From Kutzneria buriramensis (lineage in GTDB: Bacteria; Actinomycetota; Actinomycetes; Mycobacteriales; Pseudonocardiaceae): 64,000 nt of DNA. A program made the translations under genes and the position numbers. Location of the stretch: positions 62,001 to 126,000 of the forward strand of contig NZ_QUNO01000001.1 in assembly GCF_003387475.1 (NCBI RefSeq). Reading direction: 5' to 3'. This document shows positions 62,855 to 64,000 of this stretch, piece after piece (positions within the stretch are counted from its first letter, which is position 1; every line of letters begins with the position of its first letter). The notes beneath the pieces are model-generated. The model was not told the DNA's origin, did no database searches, and was given only the letters and a program-made list of their open reading frames with translations.

Positions 62855-64000
62855 CCGTGGGTGGGGAAGCCGAGGTCGATGCCGGACTGGCGCGGCCAGC
62901 GGGCGGTGACGGCCTTGGCCCGGGTGTAGAACCGGACGCCCTCGGCGCCGTGCACGTGGGTGTCGCCGAACAGGGAGTCCTTCCAGCCGCCGAAGGAGTA
63001 GTACGCCATCGGCACGGGGATCGGCACGTTGATGCCGACCATGCCGACGTGCACCCGCCGCTGGTACTCCCGCGCGGCCATCCCGTCGCCGGTGTAGACG
63101 GCGGTGCCGTTGCCGTACGGGTTGGCGTTGACCAACCGGATGGCGTCCTCGAAGGTCTCGACGCGGACGACCGACAGCACCGGGCCGAAGATCTCGTCAC
63201 GGTAGATCGACATCTCGGGGGTGACGTGGTCGAACAGGGTCGGCGCGACCCAGAATCCGTTCTCGAAGCCGGCGGGGGCGTGGCCGCGGCCGTCGACGAC
63301 GAGGGACGCGCCCTCGGCGACACCGGCGTCCACATAGGACGAAACGCGGTCGCGGTGCACGCCGGTGACCAGCGGCCCCATCTGCGACGACGGGTCGTCG
63401 CCGGGGCCGGTGATCAGATCCCGGGTCCGGGAAGCGATGGCGTCCACGAGACGGTCGGCGATGTCGCCGACGGCGACGATCACGGAGATGGCCATGCACC
63501 GCTCGCCGGCGCTGCCGTAACCGGCGGACACCGCGGCGTCGGCGGCGACGTCGATGTCGGCGTCGGGCAGCACGACCATGTGGTTCTTGGCCCCGCCCAA
63601 CGCCTGCACGCGCTTGCCGTTGGCGGTGCCGCGGGCGTAGACGTGCTTGGCGATGGGCGTGGAGCCGACGAAGGAAACCCCGGCCACATCGGGGTGATCA
63701 AGGAGCGCGTTGACCGCATCGGCGTCACCCTGAACGACATTGAGAACGCCGTCGGGCAGCCCGGCCTCGCTGAAGAGCTCCGCCAGCCGGACCGAGGCGG
63801 ACGGGTCGCGCTCGGACGGCTTGAGCACGAAGGCGTTCCCCGCCGCGATGGCGACGGGGAACATCCACATCGGGACCATCACCGGGAAGTTGAACGGCGT
63901 GATGCCGGCGACGACCCCGAGCGGCTCGCGCACGGAGTACGCGTCCACGCCGCGGGAGACCTGCTCGGAGTGCTCGCCCTTGAGCAGATGCGGGATGCCG
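62851..64000 (-). CDS. mmsA: Methylmalonate-semialdehyde dehydrogenase (CoA-acylating), 5' end beyond right edge
   Basis: The C-terminal ~383 residues of an aldehyde dehydrogenase of the MmsA type. Reading begins in [19 protein letters not shown], a typical internal MmsA sequence, so the start lies outside the window. Seen are [58 protein letters not shown] and the catalytic Cys in [11 protein letters not shown]. It oxidises methylmalonate or malonate semialdehyde to propionyl- or acetyl-CoA in valine, inositol or thymine breakdown. Coupled to barstar by ATGA. Confidence 0.92.
   Translation of the reverse strand, partial: GIPHLLKGEHSEQVSRGVDAYSVREPLGVVAGITPFNFPVMVPMWMFPVAIAAGNAFVLKPSERDPSASVRLAELFSEAGLPDGVLNVVQGDADAVNALLDHPDVAGVSFVGSTPIAKHVYARGTANGKRVQALGGAKNHMVVLPDADIDVAADAAVSAGYGSAGERCMAISVIVAVGDIADRLVDAIASRTRDLITGPGDDPSSQMGPLVTGVHRDRVSSYVDAGVAEGASLVVDGRGHAPAGFENGFWVAPTLFDHVTPEMSIYRDEIFGPVLSVVRVETFEDAIRLVNANPYGNGTAVYTGDGMAAREYQRRVHVGMVGINVPIPVPMAYYSFGGWKDSLFGDTHVHGAEGVRFYTRAKAVTARWPRQSGIDLGFPTHG

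Overview
The window is high-GC actinobacterial chromosome, most likely from the Pseudonocardiales. This is inferred from strong G/C bias at third codon positions, frequent GTG starts, GTGA/ATGA stop-start overlaps, the DUF3558-PPE-EspG-WXG100 gene set, DUF3151 next to purA, and a sterol-carrier-like gene in front of purF. No tRNA, rRNA, CRISPR array, insertion sequence or prophage gene was recognised. The genus cannot be fixed from sequence alone.

The backbone is nine de novo purine genes, all on the + strand but spread over about 54 kb: purA (6.1 kb), purD (15.9 kb), purB (26.9 kb), purC (29.7 kb), purS-purQ-purL (33.3-36.5 kb), and purF and purM (57.7-60.3 kb). They cover amidophosphoribosyltransferase, GARS, FGAM synthase, AIR synthetase, SAICAR synthetase, adenylosuccinate lyase and the first AMP-specific step. 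purN, purH and purE/purK are not in the window. purB, purC and purD look leaderless: a TANNNT -10 hexamer lies 7-8 nt before the GTG.

Region by region. 0-5.1 kb: a DedA protein, two tandem paralogous histidine-rich membrane proteins of unknown function, then DUF3151 and FUSC genes. 5.1-8 kb: a degenerate diacylglycerol-kinase-like protein coupled to a small partner, divergent from purA, then a Uma2 nuclease. 8-15.9 kb: two paralogous CPA1 cation/proton antiporters flank a sulfonate uptake and desulfonation operon (ssuC-B-A-D) and a quinone-oxidoreductase-like gene. 17.2-21.8 kb: a six-gene type VII secretion substrate/chaperone cluster without the secretion machine, ending in a WXG100-transglycosylase fusion. 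21.8-26.9 kb: an aminotransferase, a HAD/threonine-aldolase pair, an SigE-family sigma factor with a single-span partner, and a TetR regulator. 28-33 kb: small enzymes between the purine genes (MOSC, DUF2334, MBL hydrolase, NAD-dependent epimerase).

36.7-44.4 kb: a ureohydrolase, three tandem secreted GH25 lysozymes, a glutamate decarboxylase and a CapA-type secreted protein. 44.4-50.3 kb: an aldo/keto reductase divergent from a LysR gene, a coupled methyltransferase and PAS-GGDEF-EAL pair behind a possible 25-codon leader ORF, and a BAAT-type hydrolase. 50.4-56.6 kb: a GH15 trehalase/glucoamylase coupled to a glucose-1-dehydrogenase-like gene, an SseB-like gene, and a GH2 exo-glucosaminidase. 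60.3-64 kb: arfB, a pRiA4b ORF-3-like gene, an orphan barstar, and mmsA running off the right edge.

Regulatory structure includes strong hairpin terminators (two share the same TCGATCGA core and similar 9-nt loops), AGGAAA-type palindromes in front of the CapA and GH2 genes, and a recurring leaderless promoter signature. No gene-free stretch exceeds 300 bases.
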